Positions 9,801 to 17,420 of a stretch of DNA of 36,628 bases are shown piece by piece. Every line of letters starts with the position of its first letter. Within the stretch, counting starts at the first letter, position 1. The notes beneath the pieces are model-generated. The model was given only the letters and a program-made list of their open reading frames with translations. It was not told the DNA's origin and searched no databases. The stretch lies in the IMG/VR virus record IMGVR_UViG_3300030117_006907, positions 1-36,628 of that record. One strand, written 5' to 3'. Both the position numbers and the translations under genes were made by a program. This DNA comes from a virus.

Positions 9801-10143
9801 TTGTACTCTCTCCATTGGTAGCAGCCGCGTCAGCAGGGGCTTCCGATTCGGTATCAGCAGCCGCTTCTTCAGCGGGGGCCTCTACCTCATCTGTATCGGA
9901 AGGAATGTCATCTTGTTTCAAGCGGAGAGCAATTTCAGCCTTGGTCCCATAGATTGGTAGGCCACGCTCTTTTGCCGCTTCTTTGAGTTCAGCAAGTGTC
10001 CAAGAATCGTACTGCTGTACAGATTCAGGAAATGGGTTCTGTTCAGGCGCAGCCGATTCAGGGTCGAATTGCGGTGTAGGTTCAGGTGTAGGTTCAGGTG
10101 TAGGTACAACAATACCAAGACGACGACGTTTTTGTAGCGACAA
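9751..10143 (-). CDS. SAP-domain acidic protein between tail tube and tail chaperones
   Basis: The start is TTG 10143, preceded by GAGGTGAGATA; no ATG is available. The N-terminus carries a Pro-Glu-Thr repeat (PEPTPEPTPEPTP) near residues 15-27. Residues about 45-78 form a SAP-like helix-extension-helix (WTLAELKEAAKERGLPIYG then TKAEIALRLK), a fold that usually binds DNA or acts as a protein docking module. The last 50 residues are almost only Glu, Asp, Ala, Thr and Pro and are probably disordered. It lies 10 bases after the tail tube gene and partly overlaps the candidate start of the tail chaperone gene. A role in tail assembly or virion attachment is only positional inference. Confidence 0.7.
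   Translation of the reverse strand: MSLQKRRRLGIVVPTPEPTPEPTPQFDPESAAPEQNPFPESVQQYDSWTLAELKEAAKERGLPIYGTKAEIALRLKQDDIPSDTDEVEAPAEEAAADTESEAPADAAATNGESTNEQPNGDTEQEPDTEE
10073..10110 (-). repeat. Short tandem 12-base repeat encoding Pro-Glu-Pro-Thr units
   Basis: The plus strand shows about three copies of ggtgtaggttca, encoding PEPT units in the SAP-domain protein. The boundaries are approximate. It probably forms an extended linker; such repeats can change copy number by slippage. Confidence 0.6.
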
Positions 10144-10152
10144 TATCTCACC

Positions 10153-12099
10153 TCAATATTTTGGTACAGCATCACGTGCCAACACTTTGATTGCCTTTGG
10201 CATAATTTTCAATGTGGATTTTACTGCACCTTTGTCTTCAGGAATTTGAAGTGGTGCTTCAATGATGTAATAATCATCAATTAGAATCATCATTTTTTCA
10301 CTTGCACTTGAAGCGGTGCTACCTGTCAAGTTCTTTTCAAACGAAATGCGAATTTGATTTGTAGTAGAACCACCTTCACCATTTACGCTGAACTCGGTGG
10401 CTGTGCGCATCTTGTGATAGAACAATGGGTCATCAACAATAATTTCCATTGTCATCTCATACGTTGTTTGACCCTCTACCATAATGGTAGGATTACGTGC
10501 GCCAGCAAACGGTACTTGGTCTGTTGCAGCCGATGATGATTGATAGTGTCCGTTAATGGTGTGGAACGATTGTACACCTGTAGTGCCTGTCAAATTGAAA
10601 TTTACAATTTGTGCAATTTGTTGTCCGGCTACTGTTACACTTCCATGATAGAACATAAACGGCTTCTGTGTACCCTTTGCAATACCTGATTCAATGCGTT
10701 TTTGTTCTGTATTTGCTGTGTCATCAAACATACGATGAGAAGCAAAACGTGTAATTGGAGTGCCTTCTAATCGCCCTGTATCGGTGTAGCACAATGCAGC
10801 ATCAAAATTGACAGCCAACCTTAGAGCCGCGTCATTGTCAGTCGAGAGAGTAAAATCTTTGACTTTACATCCACGGAAGACACGTGCCAATTCTTTTGAA
10901 TCGTTTGCACCACCATCAACAGAAGACTCGTCTGTGTCCATATCTCTCCGACGTTGTGACACTTCAAGAGAAAATGATGGCACGGTGCTACGTGAATACA
11001 ATAGATGTGTAACAGGATTAGTGATAGTCCCTGTGCTTGATACTGTCACAGGAAGTGAACCTGAAGTATCAGGGTCACGCACTTCAACATCAGTGCTATT
11101 TGCATGTGGGTATGCCAATGGTTCATCTAAATACAATCTATTGTCGTTTTCAGAAATACCAATAACTCTTCGTACTTCATGTGGTTTAGCATTGTCAAAC
11201 TCAAAATCAGTAAGTGTACCGTCCCATGTACCACCGTCAGGTTCATGGTCGCTTACAATAGGTACAATAGGTGCATCATCACGAATTTCAACATAATCAT
11301 TGACAGCGATACCACTTTTACTCGCTACAGTGATAAACGATTGACCCGCTTCTGTAGCAGCAGAAAGAGTAGTAGCAACAGAGCCACCGTTAGGTGAGTT
11401 AATCAACTCATGCCCGAGACAGTATTTGAGCCAACGAGCGGTGTGCATTGCAACCTCAAAAGACCCTCCTTCGTTGGTGAATTTACCGGGTACTTGAACC
11501 GATACATCTCGACCCAATCCCACAACATGATAACGCTTCAAATCTACAATGGTTTCAGGTAGTGTAATGGCCGATGCAATGCCCAAAAATTGGTCAGTTT
11601 TTACAGACTCATTGTTTGCACCTGCTTGCATACCTACATTTCCTGTACCATCATCCATTTCCATAGGTGGTGTCTTGTAAGGCAAAATTTCCATTACATT
11701 GCCCGGTCCTACTGTTGCAATATCAGGTGTGACCATTTCAGGTGAAATTTTCATGGTTGTTTCACCATTTTCTACAATGGTAAATACACGTCCATTGTTA
11801 CCTGCACTCCCCAAATCACCTACGACAATATCATCAGCATTGGTCCCACCAGCCGCAGTAAAAACCAATTGAGAACCAACCAACATGTTTTTTGGAAATC
11901 TTAACTTATGCGTACCTGATTCAAACAATGTAGTATTTACCTCGGCTTTGAAAGTAAGTAAAGTAAAACCGTTACCGGCTGTTGTGGCAATTGACAAACC
12001 TACATCTGAATTTGCATCTGTACCTATTCTAATTGGCAAACCAACTTCCGGCGCAAATGATACTTCAGCGAGGTCACCCTTGTAGATTGTTGATGGCAT
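10153..12099 (-). CDS. Major tail tube-like protein with inserted domains (648 aa)
   Basis: A strong AGGTGA site precedes ATG 12099. The protein is beta-rich throughout. The segments VPSFSLEVSQRRRD, ELARVFRGCKVKDFTLST and VNFDAALCY, followed by GSVTVAGQQIAQIVNFNL, resemble the strand pattern of long-tail tube proteins: an oligomer-specific fold with a glycine-marked hairpin and a statement-like core, then GFTT-like repeats. Residues 30-160 and 250-345 look like insertions, possibly surface-exposed Ig-like or decoration domains, which would explain a length well above the usual 150-400 residues. Its neighbours are a tail-completion candidate upstream and the SAP protein, chaperones and tape measure downstream, which supports the role. 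A sheath protein is a less likely alternative. Confidence 0.7.
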   Translation of the reverse strand: MPSTIYKGDLAEVSFAPEVGLPIRIGTDANSDVGLSIATTAGNGFTLLTFKAEVNTTLFESGTHKLRFPKNMLVGSQLVFTAAGGTNADDIVVGDLGSAGNNGRVFTIVENGETTMKISPEMVTPDIATVGPGNVMEILPYKTPPMEMDDGTGNVGMQAGANNESVKTDQFLGIASAITLPETIVDLKRYHVVGLGRDVSVQVPGKFTNEGGSFEVAMHTARWLKYCLGHELINSPNGGSVATTLSAATEAGQSFITVASKSGIAVNDYVEIRDDAPIVPIVSDHEPDGGTWDGTLTDFEFDNAKPHEVRRVIGISENDNRLYLDEPLAYPHANSTDVEVRDPDTSGSLPVTVSSTGTITNPVTHLLYSRSTVPSFSLEVSQRRRDMDTDESSVDGGANDSKELARVFRGCKVKDFTLSTDNDAALRLAVNFDAALCYTDTGRLEGTPITRFASHRMFDDTANTEQKRIESGIAKGTQKPFMFYHGSVTVAGQQIAQIVNFNLTGTTGVQSFHTINGHYQSSSAATDQVPFAGARNPTIMVEGQTTYEMTMEIIVDDPLFYHKMRTATEFSVNGEGGSTTNQIRISFEKNLTGSTASSASEKMMILIDDYYIIEAPLQIPEDKGAVKSTLKIMPKAIKVLARDAVPKY

Positions 12100-12109
12100 A
12101 TTTTTTCAC

Positions 12110-12565
12110 CTATGGTATTAATTCTGATAGTGTTACTACTTCGATTTGGAACGTCATTCTGTATACGTGTTTTGAGCGGTCTGAAAGGTCTGTGCGTGTT
12201 TTCAACACAAGTCTGTCAAAGTTTGTACCATCTCCCTTTCGCTTGAGGTGAACTACACGCCGCAACTCGTTCTCAAGTGCTTGGAGATGCTTCCTCCCCT
12301 TAATCGTTCTCATATCTACGGTGATATTTAACCGAGTTGTGACGAAATCGTACAACAAATCAGGGGCTTCTTCGTTGTGTGCTGTTTCGTAAATGAGAAT
12401 GTAATCACTTTGTTGGAGATTCAAACGCTTACCACGTTCAGGACTCACATCTGCAATATCAAGAATAATTGGCTTGTAGTTGCTCGTATTACCACGATTC
12501 CAATTGTCTTGGAATAATTCTATGACAACATCTGTGCCTTCTTTCCATGTAGCAACCATAATCAC
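12110..12565 (-). CDS. Putative tail terminator / tail-completion protein
   Basis: The product is about 150 residues and lies between the neck genes and the tail tube gene, the usual position of tail terminator proteins. It has alternating strands and helices: VATWKEGTDVVIELFQDNW at the start, a YILIYETAHNEE strand, a FVTTRLNITVDMRT strand followed by a helix HLQALENELRRVVH, and a final strand YRMTFQIEVVTLSELIP. This order matches the compact alpha/beta fold of gpU-like or completion proteins. GTG 12565 overlaps the upstream stop as GTGA; ATG 12559 is the alternative. The family assignment rests on order and secondary-structure pattern, not a sequence motif. Confidence 0.6.
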   Translation of the reverse strand: MIMVATWKEGTDVVIELFQDNWNRGNTSNYKPIILDIADVSPERGKRLNLQQSDYILIYETAHNEEAPDLLYDFVTTRLNITVDMRTIKGRKHLQALENELRRVVHLKRKGDGTNFDRLVLKTRTDLSDRSKHVYRMTFQIEVVTLSELIP

Positions 12566-12945
12566 TTACGCCCCGTAGATACCATTTCTTTCTTCTTCAT
12601 TGCTTTCCAATCAATTGGGTAGATTTTGCCACCTTTGTACTGCATATCATTTTCAACAAATACCTCATGTGGTACATTGAGAATTGCTTGCTCTACATTA
12701 CTCTTGTATTGTTTTTCCATCTCTTCAGATGCTGGTTTACCTGTAGCCATATCTGTAAGATTTCCCAATCCATCTTCTTGTAAACCAAGTGCTTGCGCTT
12801 CAATGCTGCTCAAACGATTTCTCAAATCTACAATACGATTGTTTTCTGTCATCATCTCACGCAACTCTTGCTGCGCCTGTTCATCTTCTTGGATTTCTTT
12901 TTGAATCATACTGTGAGCGTATTTTGCATCTTCATCAGTAATCAT
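12562..12945 (-). CDS. Small helical neck-region protein of unknown function
   Basis: I do not recognise this 127-residue protein. The first 60 residues form a charged, probably coiled-coil helix (MIQKEIQEDEQAQQELREMM onward) rich in Glu and Gln. The C-terminal part (QAILNVPHEVFVENDMQY then KGGKIYPIDWKAMKKKE) is mixed and basic. The ATG overlaps the adaptor's stop as ATGA, and its own stop overlaps the next start as GTGA, so it is translationally coupled on both sides. A head-closure, stopper or tail-joining role is plausible from position between adaptor and tail-completion genes. Confidence 0.6.
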   Translation of the reverse strand: MITDEDAKYAHSMIQKEIQEDEQAQQELREMMTENNRIVDLRNRLSSIEAQALGLQEDGLGNLTDMATGKPASEEMEKQYKSNVEQAILNVPHEVFVENDMQYKGGKIYPIDWKAMKKKEMVSTGRK

Positions 12946-14540
12946 TCAAACGTCACCACCTCAATGTAGCGTGGTAGATTGCGTTCTACGTCAGCCTTGA
13001 ACAATTGAATTTTAGATGTAAGGTCAACGTTTTGTGTCCCTTCAGGAATCAAAATGCTTCGGTCATCAGCAAGAAGCAAGTCAATCACAACGAGTTTTGT
13101 ACAAATATCCTCGATTGCTTTCTCTACGTATCGCTCACCGTAGATATAAGCCACCTTAATCGCGTTCCACTCAAAGAAAGGATAGGAGTTGTTGAAGTAG
13201 ATGATACCCATTTCGTGGTCGCACCACCAATCACGAAGACGGCCAACGTCACCACTACTGCTACCACCTTGGAGGTCAACAACAAATGTGTCTTGAGAGA
13301 TTTGTCCACCAATGTCACTAAGAGCGCTTCCTACAACGATAGCGCAACCGGTAAAGGATGTATCTGTTTTTCCTGTGTATCTGAATACATCACCACTTGC
13401 ATCAACGCATACACCTGCTTTTGCAAATCCAGCAGTAGAATCTACATTGATAGTTGTAGAAGCAAGACTACTGAAAGTAGCAGTAAGTGCTGTTGTTTGT
13501 TTGAATTCAACTGTGCTGTCTGTAGTAACGATAGAACAGGTTTCACCGGCCTTTACACCACGCATACTTGTAACTTTGACTTTACCTGTACCGTAATCTG
13601 CGTTGGCTGTAGCAAGAAACTCATTATGTACACCGACTTGGTTACTACTCCCTTCCAAAGTAAATGCAGGGTCGAAAGTCACACGTGCTTTACTGACTCT
13701 ATCTTCTTTGTTAATCAAGTCAGCAAGATTTTGTGCGGTTGTTGTAGAGTCAAAATCGGCTCGCCATTGTGATGTAGATGTACCGGCGGTCAGTGTAGCC
13801 GCACTCCCGTTACCGGGCGACATTACAATTGAGCCTGAAATCGCTCTAACATCTTCGGGTAGGTGAATTCGCGCTTCTGCCGCACCAATCTCTCTATAGT
13901 CATCACCTTGCCACAACTCAATACGTAGAATCTGCTGTACATTACGGAAAAGAAGTGGCGCTGTACCAACATAATCAGTGTAGTATCGGCGTCTGTATGG
14001 CTTGTAAGTATCGAAATTGATGTATTCTCCTGTAACAAGATAGGGTCGCCATGCATTGTGTGTGAGATTGTCAATCTTATCTTGCATAATTTTGATAAGA
14101 TGCTCTACGTGATTCTTGGTCACGCCACGTGTGCGACCGTTGGTAAACGATGCTTGATTTTGCACATACGTATTGTCTGCCGCTTGGTATTTTGAAACAT
14201 CCAAACCCTCACTAATGAATCCCAAACCAACACCATTCGATGTTGAAACTATTTCTGTAATTGTTGCCGTGAAACCCAAAGGGTCCGCATCGGAATATAC
14301 GAGAATAGTATCATCAACAGAAAAACCAATGTTTCTGTAATCGGACCCGGTGATGTATACCTTTGCAACATCATTAGAAGAGCCACCAATAACAGATAAT
14401 GTTGTATCAGATGAAACAAGAACTGCCTCTTGTGGTCCGATACCAAGTAAATCAGCCACCTTTTGTGCGGTTGTATAGACGATAGCATCAGGGTCCAAAG
14501 GACGAGTTTCCGCTTCTCCGGGGCTGAATACTACGGGCAA
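12942..14540 (-). CDS. Head-tail adaptor (connector) protein with inserted beta domains (532 aa)
   Basis: Translation probably starts at TTG 14540, preceded by GTGAGATGA. The ends resemble head-tail connector adaptors. Near the N-terminus is DPDAIVYTTAQKVADLLGI, and residues 140-230 contain a helix plus RNVQQILRIELWQG. The C-terminus has VAYIYGERYVEKAIEDICTK, then a helix VVIDLLLADDRSILIPEG and a final QLFKADVERNLPRYIEV, the helix bundle typical of gp6/gp15-like adaptors. Residues about 245-430 are Thr/Ser/Gly-rich strands and look like one or two inserted sandwich domains, which may decorate the neck. The gene follows the capsid block and precedes the neck and tail genes, which agrees with this role. 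Confidence 0.7.
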   Translation of the reverse strand: MPVVFSPGEAETRPLDPDAIVYTTAQKVADLLGIGPQEAVLVSSDTTLSVIGGSSNDVAKVYITGSDYRNIGFSVDDTILVYSDADPLGFTATITEIVSTSNGVGLGFISEGLDVSKYQAADNTYVQNQASFTNGRTRGVTKNHVEHLIKIMQDKIDNLTHNAWRPYLVTGEYINFDTYKPYRRRYYTDYVGTAPLLFRNVQQILRIELWQGDDYREIGAAEARIHLPEDVRAISGSIVMSPGNGSAATLTAGTSTSQWRADFDSTTTAQNLADLINKEDRVSKARVTFDPAFTLEGSSNQVGVHNEFLATANADYGTGKVKVTSMRGVKAGETCSIVTTDSTVEFKQTTALTATFSSLASTTINVDSTAGFAKAGVCVDASGDVFRYTGKTDTSFTGCAIVVGSALSDIGGQISQDTFVVDLQGGSSSGDVGRLRDWWCDHEMGIIYFNNSYPFFEWNAIKVAYIYGERYVEKAIEDICTKLVVIDLLLADDRSILIPEGTQNVDLTSKIQLFKADVERNLPRYIEVVTFE

Positions 14541-14545
14541 TCATC

Positions 14546-14845
14546 TCACATCCTGTTCTTTTCATCACGATGTCCGAGATTATATTCCATTGGTCTACCA
14601 CATGAACCACATTTGGCTGTCCACATGAAGTGGAGAAGACCACAGTGTTTACATCTTGTGCCTGAACCAATATTGAGAATGTCACCCACTTCAGATGTAC
14701 GAGAACGTTGTGATTTGACTACACCCTGTAGAGGGCGGTCTGTATTCATGACCTTGTTGTGGTCAAAATTTACGTCAGATACAACGCCTTGTTTCTGCGA
14801 ACGGGATATGTCTTCAAAGTCGATAGACCTAACATCGAACCCCAT
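14546..14845 (-). CDS. Small zinc-ribbon protein
   Basis: This 99-residue protein has one clear zinc-ribbon near residues 60-82: CKHCGLLHFMWTAKCGSCGRP, with two CxxC pairs about 12 residues apart. The N-terminal 50 residues (MGFDVRSIDFEDISRSQKQG onward) are charged and probably flexible. ATG 14845 is preceded by GAGGAA at a suitable distance. It lies between a 55-residue ORF and the head-tail adaptor, inside the capsid-to-neck part of the cluster. It could be a minor structural or connector protein stabilised by zinc, or a small nucleic-acid binder. The sequence does not decide between these. Confidence 0.75.
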   Translation of the reverse strand: MGFDVRSIDFEDISRSQKQGVVSDVNFDHNKVMNTDRPLQGVVKSQRSRTSEVGDILNIGSGTRCKHCGLLHFMWTAKCGSCGRPMEYNLGHRDEKNRM

Positions 14846-14860
14846 ACATATTCCTCACGC

Positions 14861-15028
14861 TCAACTTGTAGTCACAATAATGTAAATGTTACCGAGAACG
14901 GTAAACGGGTCGGCTGTTGTACAGGTATTACTACCAATAGCAGTAGTAATAGCCGTTTGAATAGCCGATACGTCATCTACAAATTCCTTTTGGGAAAAAG
15001 GACCAAGTATGGTACAAGATTTTGCCAC
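14861..15028 (-). CDS. Small ORF of 55 residues, GTG start
   Basis: The frame begins at GTG 15028 and ends at TGA 14861. An in-frame TGA lies just upstream of the GTG, so no earlier start is possible. ACGGAGTTGAT provides a good binding site at the right distance, and the frame fills an otherwise empty gap between two coding genes. The product starts VAKSCTILGPFSQKEFVDDV, followed by a helix SAIQTAITTAI and a final strand TVLGNIYIIVTTS. I recognise no family. It may be a small capsid-associated protein, judged only by its place in the capsid block. Confidence 0.65.
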   Translation of the reverse strand: MAKSCTILGPFSQKEFVDDVSAIQTAITTAIGSNTCTTADPFTVLGNIYIIVTTS

Positions 15029-15046
15029 GGAGAATCAACTCCGTAA

Positions 15047-15328
15047 TCAACTTCTACGACCGAGCGCCCACCAGCGACCTGTCATGCTTGATACACATTC
15101 GATAACTAAACCTGTACCACCGGTATGGTTTACGAATGCACCGTCAACACCAGCGCCTGTTTGGGCGCCACCTTGGTCTGCCATAACACCTGATGCCAAA
15201 ACTTCAACCAAAAGTCCGGTCAAGTCAATAGAACCGGTGTCAACGCTTGCTGCATTCCATGTGCCTGTGTAAAGCATCATATTTCCGATTGCTGTTGGTC
15301 TTTCATCTACTGTACTGCTAAATGCCAT
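15047..15328 (-). CDS. Small capsid-associated beta protein (decoration/stabilisation candidate)
   Basis: The 93-residue product is beta-rich: MAFSSTVDERPTAIGNMMLY, TWNAASVDTGSIDLTGLLVE, and a C-terminal strand CVSSMTGRWWALGRR. Short proteins of this layout (conserved MAFSSTV-like start, central TGSxDTG-like segment, terminal strand with aromatic W) are common near the capsid genes of tailed phages and are listed as structural proteins. This resemblance is from memory and was not searched. ATG 15328 has the strong AAGGAGATGATG site also used by the major capsid gene, suggesting high expression. The start overlaps the upstream stop as TAATG. A trimeric decoration role is possible but unproven. 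Confidence 0.65.
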   Translation of the reverse strand: MAFSSTVDERPTAIGNMMLYTGTWNAASVDTGSIDLTGLLVEVLASGVMADQGGAQTGAGVDGAFVNHTGGTGLVIECVSSMTGRWWALGRRS

Positions 15329-15699
15329 TATTCATCATCTCCTTGTGGATGTTCCTCGACAGGTGACTCTTCTACTTGAACTTGCTCATTGTTTTGGCCT
15401 TCACTTAGGTAGTTACCAACCAATTCAAGAGCGCGGCCCTTAGTGGTGTAACCCGAAGGTACAACACCATTTGTAGATAGCCATGCGAGAATGTCTGTGC
15501 GCTTCCAACCTGCATCGGGTACGCCATCAATAGTGGGTGCTTGTTCATCACCTTCGATAAGCCAATTTTCAGGGGCTAATCGTACACGCCACTTGTTGAG
15601 CCATTCACGTGACACCTCATGGGCCTCACCACGTATTCGCGGTGTAGGTCCATCGAGGGTCACACTGTATGATGGCCCAAGATAAGTTACAGTAGGCAC
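15328..15699 (-). CDS. HeH/SAP-like domain protein in the capsid block
   Basis: Start GTG 15699 has GAGGTGAGTTACA upstream. Residues 1-45 are beta-like with many Pro and Arg (VTYLGPSYSVTLDGPTPRIR). Residues about 55-95 resemble a helix-extension-helix of the HeH/SAP type: DAGWKRTDILAWLSTNGVVP and then TTKGRALELVGNYLSE. The last 25 residues are acidic and polar (Gln, Asn, Glu), probably disordered. Phage proteins of this type are often small head or neck genes between capsid and adaptor. The domain call is by eye and moderately sure; the function is unknown. Confidence 0.6.
   Translation of the reverse strand: MPTVTYLGPSYSVTLDGPTPRIRGEAHEVSREWLNKWRVRLAPENWLIEGDEQAPTIDGVPDAGWKRTDILAWLSTNGVVPSGYTTKGRALELVGNYLSEGQNNEQVQVEESPVEEHPQGDDE
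15333..15342 (-). promoter_or_regulatory. Strong ribosome binding site GGAGATGATG (small capsid-associated gene)
   Basis: GGAGATGATG lies four bases before ATG 15328 and is identical to the sites of the two following strong genes at 16180-16189 and 17389-17398. Confidence 0.7.
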
Positions 15700-15710
15700 T
15701 GTAACTCACC

Positions 15711-16175
15711 TCAATTGAGTAGCATTAGTGTTGCTGTGAACTGACCACCGGCTTCACCGTGAGCCACAAGTGCTGGTAGTGAACCACCGGTCTTGGTAGC
15801 AGGTGCAGTACCTGTGTTGGTGAAAGTCAACTGTAGGTCTTTATCAGTCACGTTGAAAGAGTAACCGAGAATTGCTACAATCTTTGAAGCACCTGCACTG
15901 ATAGTCAATGTTTGTTCATTAGCATCTGCCAAAGTAGCCTGAATGGTTACCATTCGCATACTACCTACTGCGTTACCGTCTGCGTTTGCTGCATTGAAAC
16001 CTGTTAGTGTGCCGGGGTATGAGCCACCGCTGTTACCACTCAACCAACCTGTCTCGTCTACAGGTGTTCCTGTTCGCATATCAAGGTCCAAAAGAACCGA
16101 GACTGTTCCTGTTGAGAAATCGCCGTCATCGAATGAAATTTCCAATCCTTTTCTTGTGTATGTCTCTGTTGCCAT
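15711..16175 (-). CDS. Putative capsid decoration / head stabilisation protein (154 aa)
   Basis: This is the first gene after the major capsid protein. It uses the same GGAGATGATG binding site, which points to abundant expression. The product is a compact beta-rich protein, rich in Gly, Thr, Ala and Asn, with strands such as TGTVSVLLDLDMRTGT, SMRMVTIQATL and FNVTDKDLQLTFTNT and no cysteine. It ends with GEAGGQFTATLMLLN. Composition, size and location match those of capsid decoration proteins. No named family was recognised, so decoration remains the best guess. A minor structural protein of the neck is an alternative. Confidence 0.6.
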   Translation of the reverse strand: MATETYTRKGLEISFDDGDFSTGTVSVLLDLDMRTGTPVDETGWLSGNSGGSYPGTLTGFNAANADGNAVGSMRMVTIQATLADANEQTLTISAGASKIVAILGYSFNVTDKDLQLTFTNTGTAPATKTGGSLPALVAHGEAGGQFTATLMLLN

Positions 16176-16179
16176 AATT

Positions 16180-16189
16180 CATCATCTCC
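16180..16189 (-). promoter_or_regulatory. Strong ribosome binding site GGAGATGATG (decoration candidate)
   Basis: GGAGATGATG lies four bases before ATG 16175. It pairs well with the end of 16S rRNA (AUCACCUCC), with one interruption. Confidence 0.7.
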
Positions 16190-16211
16190 ATTTTTATTTT
16201 TTTTGTGTTCC

Positions 16212-17384
16212 TCACTTAAGGTCACGGATTGAACCTTGACCTCCGAAGAAAGTAGTCCATAGTTCGCCCATTGAGCGGTACATTCCCTCTTGTCCGAGGC
16301 GGTTGATGGCGAATGGGTCGCCGGTTTCAATACCACTCTCAAAGTATTGGGTTGGAATTGCTGTACTGAAGTACAGGTAGTCAGTGTCAAGGAAGTACAT
16401 ACGGCTTAGACCGTCCTTTGTAACGTCCTTGCTTGGAATGATTGGAACACCGTTGTATGTTGCAACGATGAAACCAGCCTCAAGACCGGGTACACCCTTT
16501 ACACCGTTGTAGGTTGGGGTGACACGCTTCTCTTCCATGAATCGCTGTTGCGACTGTAGTAGTTGCTGTAGACGCATTAGTGTGTCATAGCCTGTTAGGA
16601 TAACCTTGGGGTTACCACCACGTTCCCATACTTGTTGGAACAAAGTGTCCAAGTGGTCAAGGGAAAGAGTTCGGCGGCTACCTGATGCACGGTCTGCACC
16701 ACAGTTGACTTCAGCGTTTGACCATGAGTTTGCACTTCGGTCGATGCTGTAGATGTCAAGGTCGTTTGCACCACAGTGGTCAGTACCAGCGCTTGCACCG
16801 GTTTCCATAGATGTTAGTCCACCGCTTGCACCACCGTCGTTTCCTGTAACACGGTCGAGTGATTCAAAGTCGTTACCGGCTACGGTTTCGGAATCCTCAA
16901 GAAGCATCTTGTTGATATGCTCTGCGTGGTGCTTGCCCATCTCTTCTTTGAGGACAGCACGAATGTCGCCAAGTCCATCGTCCTTGTCTGCCAAGAACAT
17001 TGCAGTTTCGCTCATGTCGAATGTGTGTACAATCGTCTTGGGCTTTGCTGCAATGTGCTGGAAGGTAGGCTTGGTTGTGTCAGGTAGGGTTGCGTTCTCT
17101 GCAACACCGCCACCAACAGTGAAGGAAGGTCGGGACGTAATAACACGCCATCCACTTCGCTCCCAAGGGCGCTTGGGTAGAATGCTGAAAGCATTGAATT
17201 CTTGGTTCAACTGTGACCAAACCTTGCGACCGTAAATCGCTTGGTAAGTACCACCGGTTGTGGACAGCATAGGGCTGTCAGCCTTGAGTAGTTCTGAACC
17301 ACTGTATGAGTAGCCCATTGCGTTACCTGCGCCGTAGAAGTAGCGCTCCATGTCTGTGATTGTTCGGATGTAATCTCTTGCCAT
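16212..17384 (-). CDS. Major capsid protein, HK97 fold (390 aa)
   Basis: It forms the icosahedral shell. The gene follows the prohead protease and has the best ribosome binding site of the window. The sequence follows the HK97 order: a helical/E-loop-like N-terminal part, the spine helix DDGLGDIRAVLKEEMGKHHA with EHINKMLL near residues 136-162, and an A-domain with GNPKVILTGYDTLMRLQQLL near 257-276, then VPGLEAGFIVATYNGVPIIP and LSRMYFLDTDYLYF. An insertion at residues 180-240 is Gly/Ser-rich and holds the only two cysteines I found, C204 and C228. The N-terminal SGSELLKADS (near residue 30) resembles the SELLK motif of the 34340-35920 product. No delta domain is fused; scaffold function probably lies in the protease gene. 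Confidence 0.9.
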   Translation of the reverse strand: MARDYIRTITDMERYFYGAGNAMGYSYSGSELLKADSPMLSTTGGTYQAIYGRKVWSQLNQEFNAFSILPKRPWERSGWRVITSRPSFTVGGGVAENATLPDTTKPTFQHIAAKPKTIVHTFDMSETAMFLADKDDGLGDIRAVLKEEMGKHHAEHINKMLLEDSETVAGNDFESLDRVTGNDGGASGGLTSMETGASAGTDHCGANDLDIYSIDRSANSWSNAEVNCGADRASGSRRTLSLDHLDTLFQQVWERGGNPKVILTGYDTLMRLQQLLQSQQRFMEEKRVTPTYNGVKGVPGLEAGFIVATYNGVPIIPSKDVTKDGLSRMYFLDTDYLYFSTAIPTQYFESGIETGDPFAINRLGQEGMYRSMGELWTTFFGGQGSIRDLK

Positions 17385-17388
17385 TTTT

Positions 17389-17398
17389 CATCATCTCC
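17389..17398 (-). promoter_or_regulatory. Strong ribosome binding site of the major capsid gene
   Basis: AAGGAGATGATG precedes ATG 17384 by four A-rich bases. The intergenic segment up to the protease stop at 17421 is A-rich on the coding strand, which would leave the site unpaired. Confidence 0.75.
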
Positions 17399-17420
17399 TT
17401 TTTTCATTATTGTGTGTTAT

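Noticed and set aside
10808-11296. Plus-strand open frame of 162 codons
   Set aside because: It lies fully inside the tail tube gene on the opposite strand and has a Ser/Thr/Arg-rich composition typical of antisense frames.
13005-13772. Plus-strand open frame of 255 codons
   Set aside because: It is antisense to the well-supported adaptor gene, is very Cys-rich without any pattern, and has no binding site. It is a shadow frame.
16753-17235. Plus-strand open frame of 160 codons opposite the capsid gene
   Set aside because: Antisense to a certain gene, no binding site and no recognisable domain.
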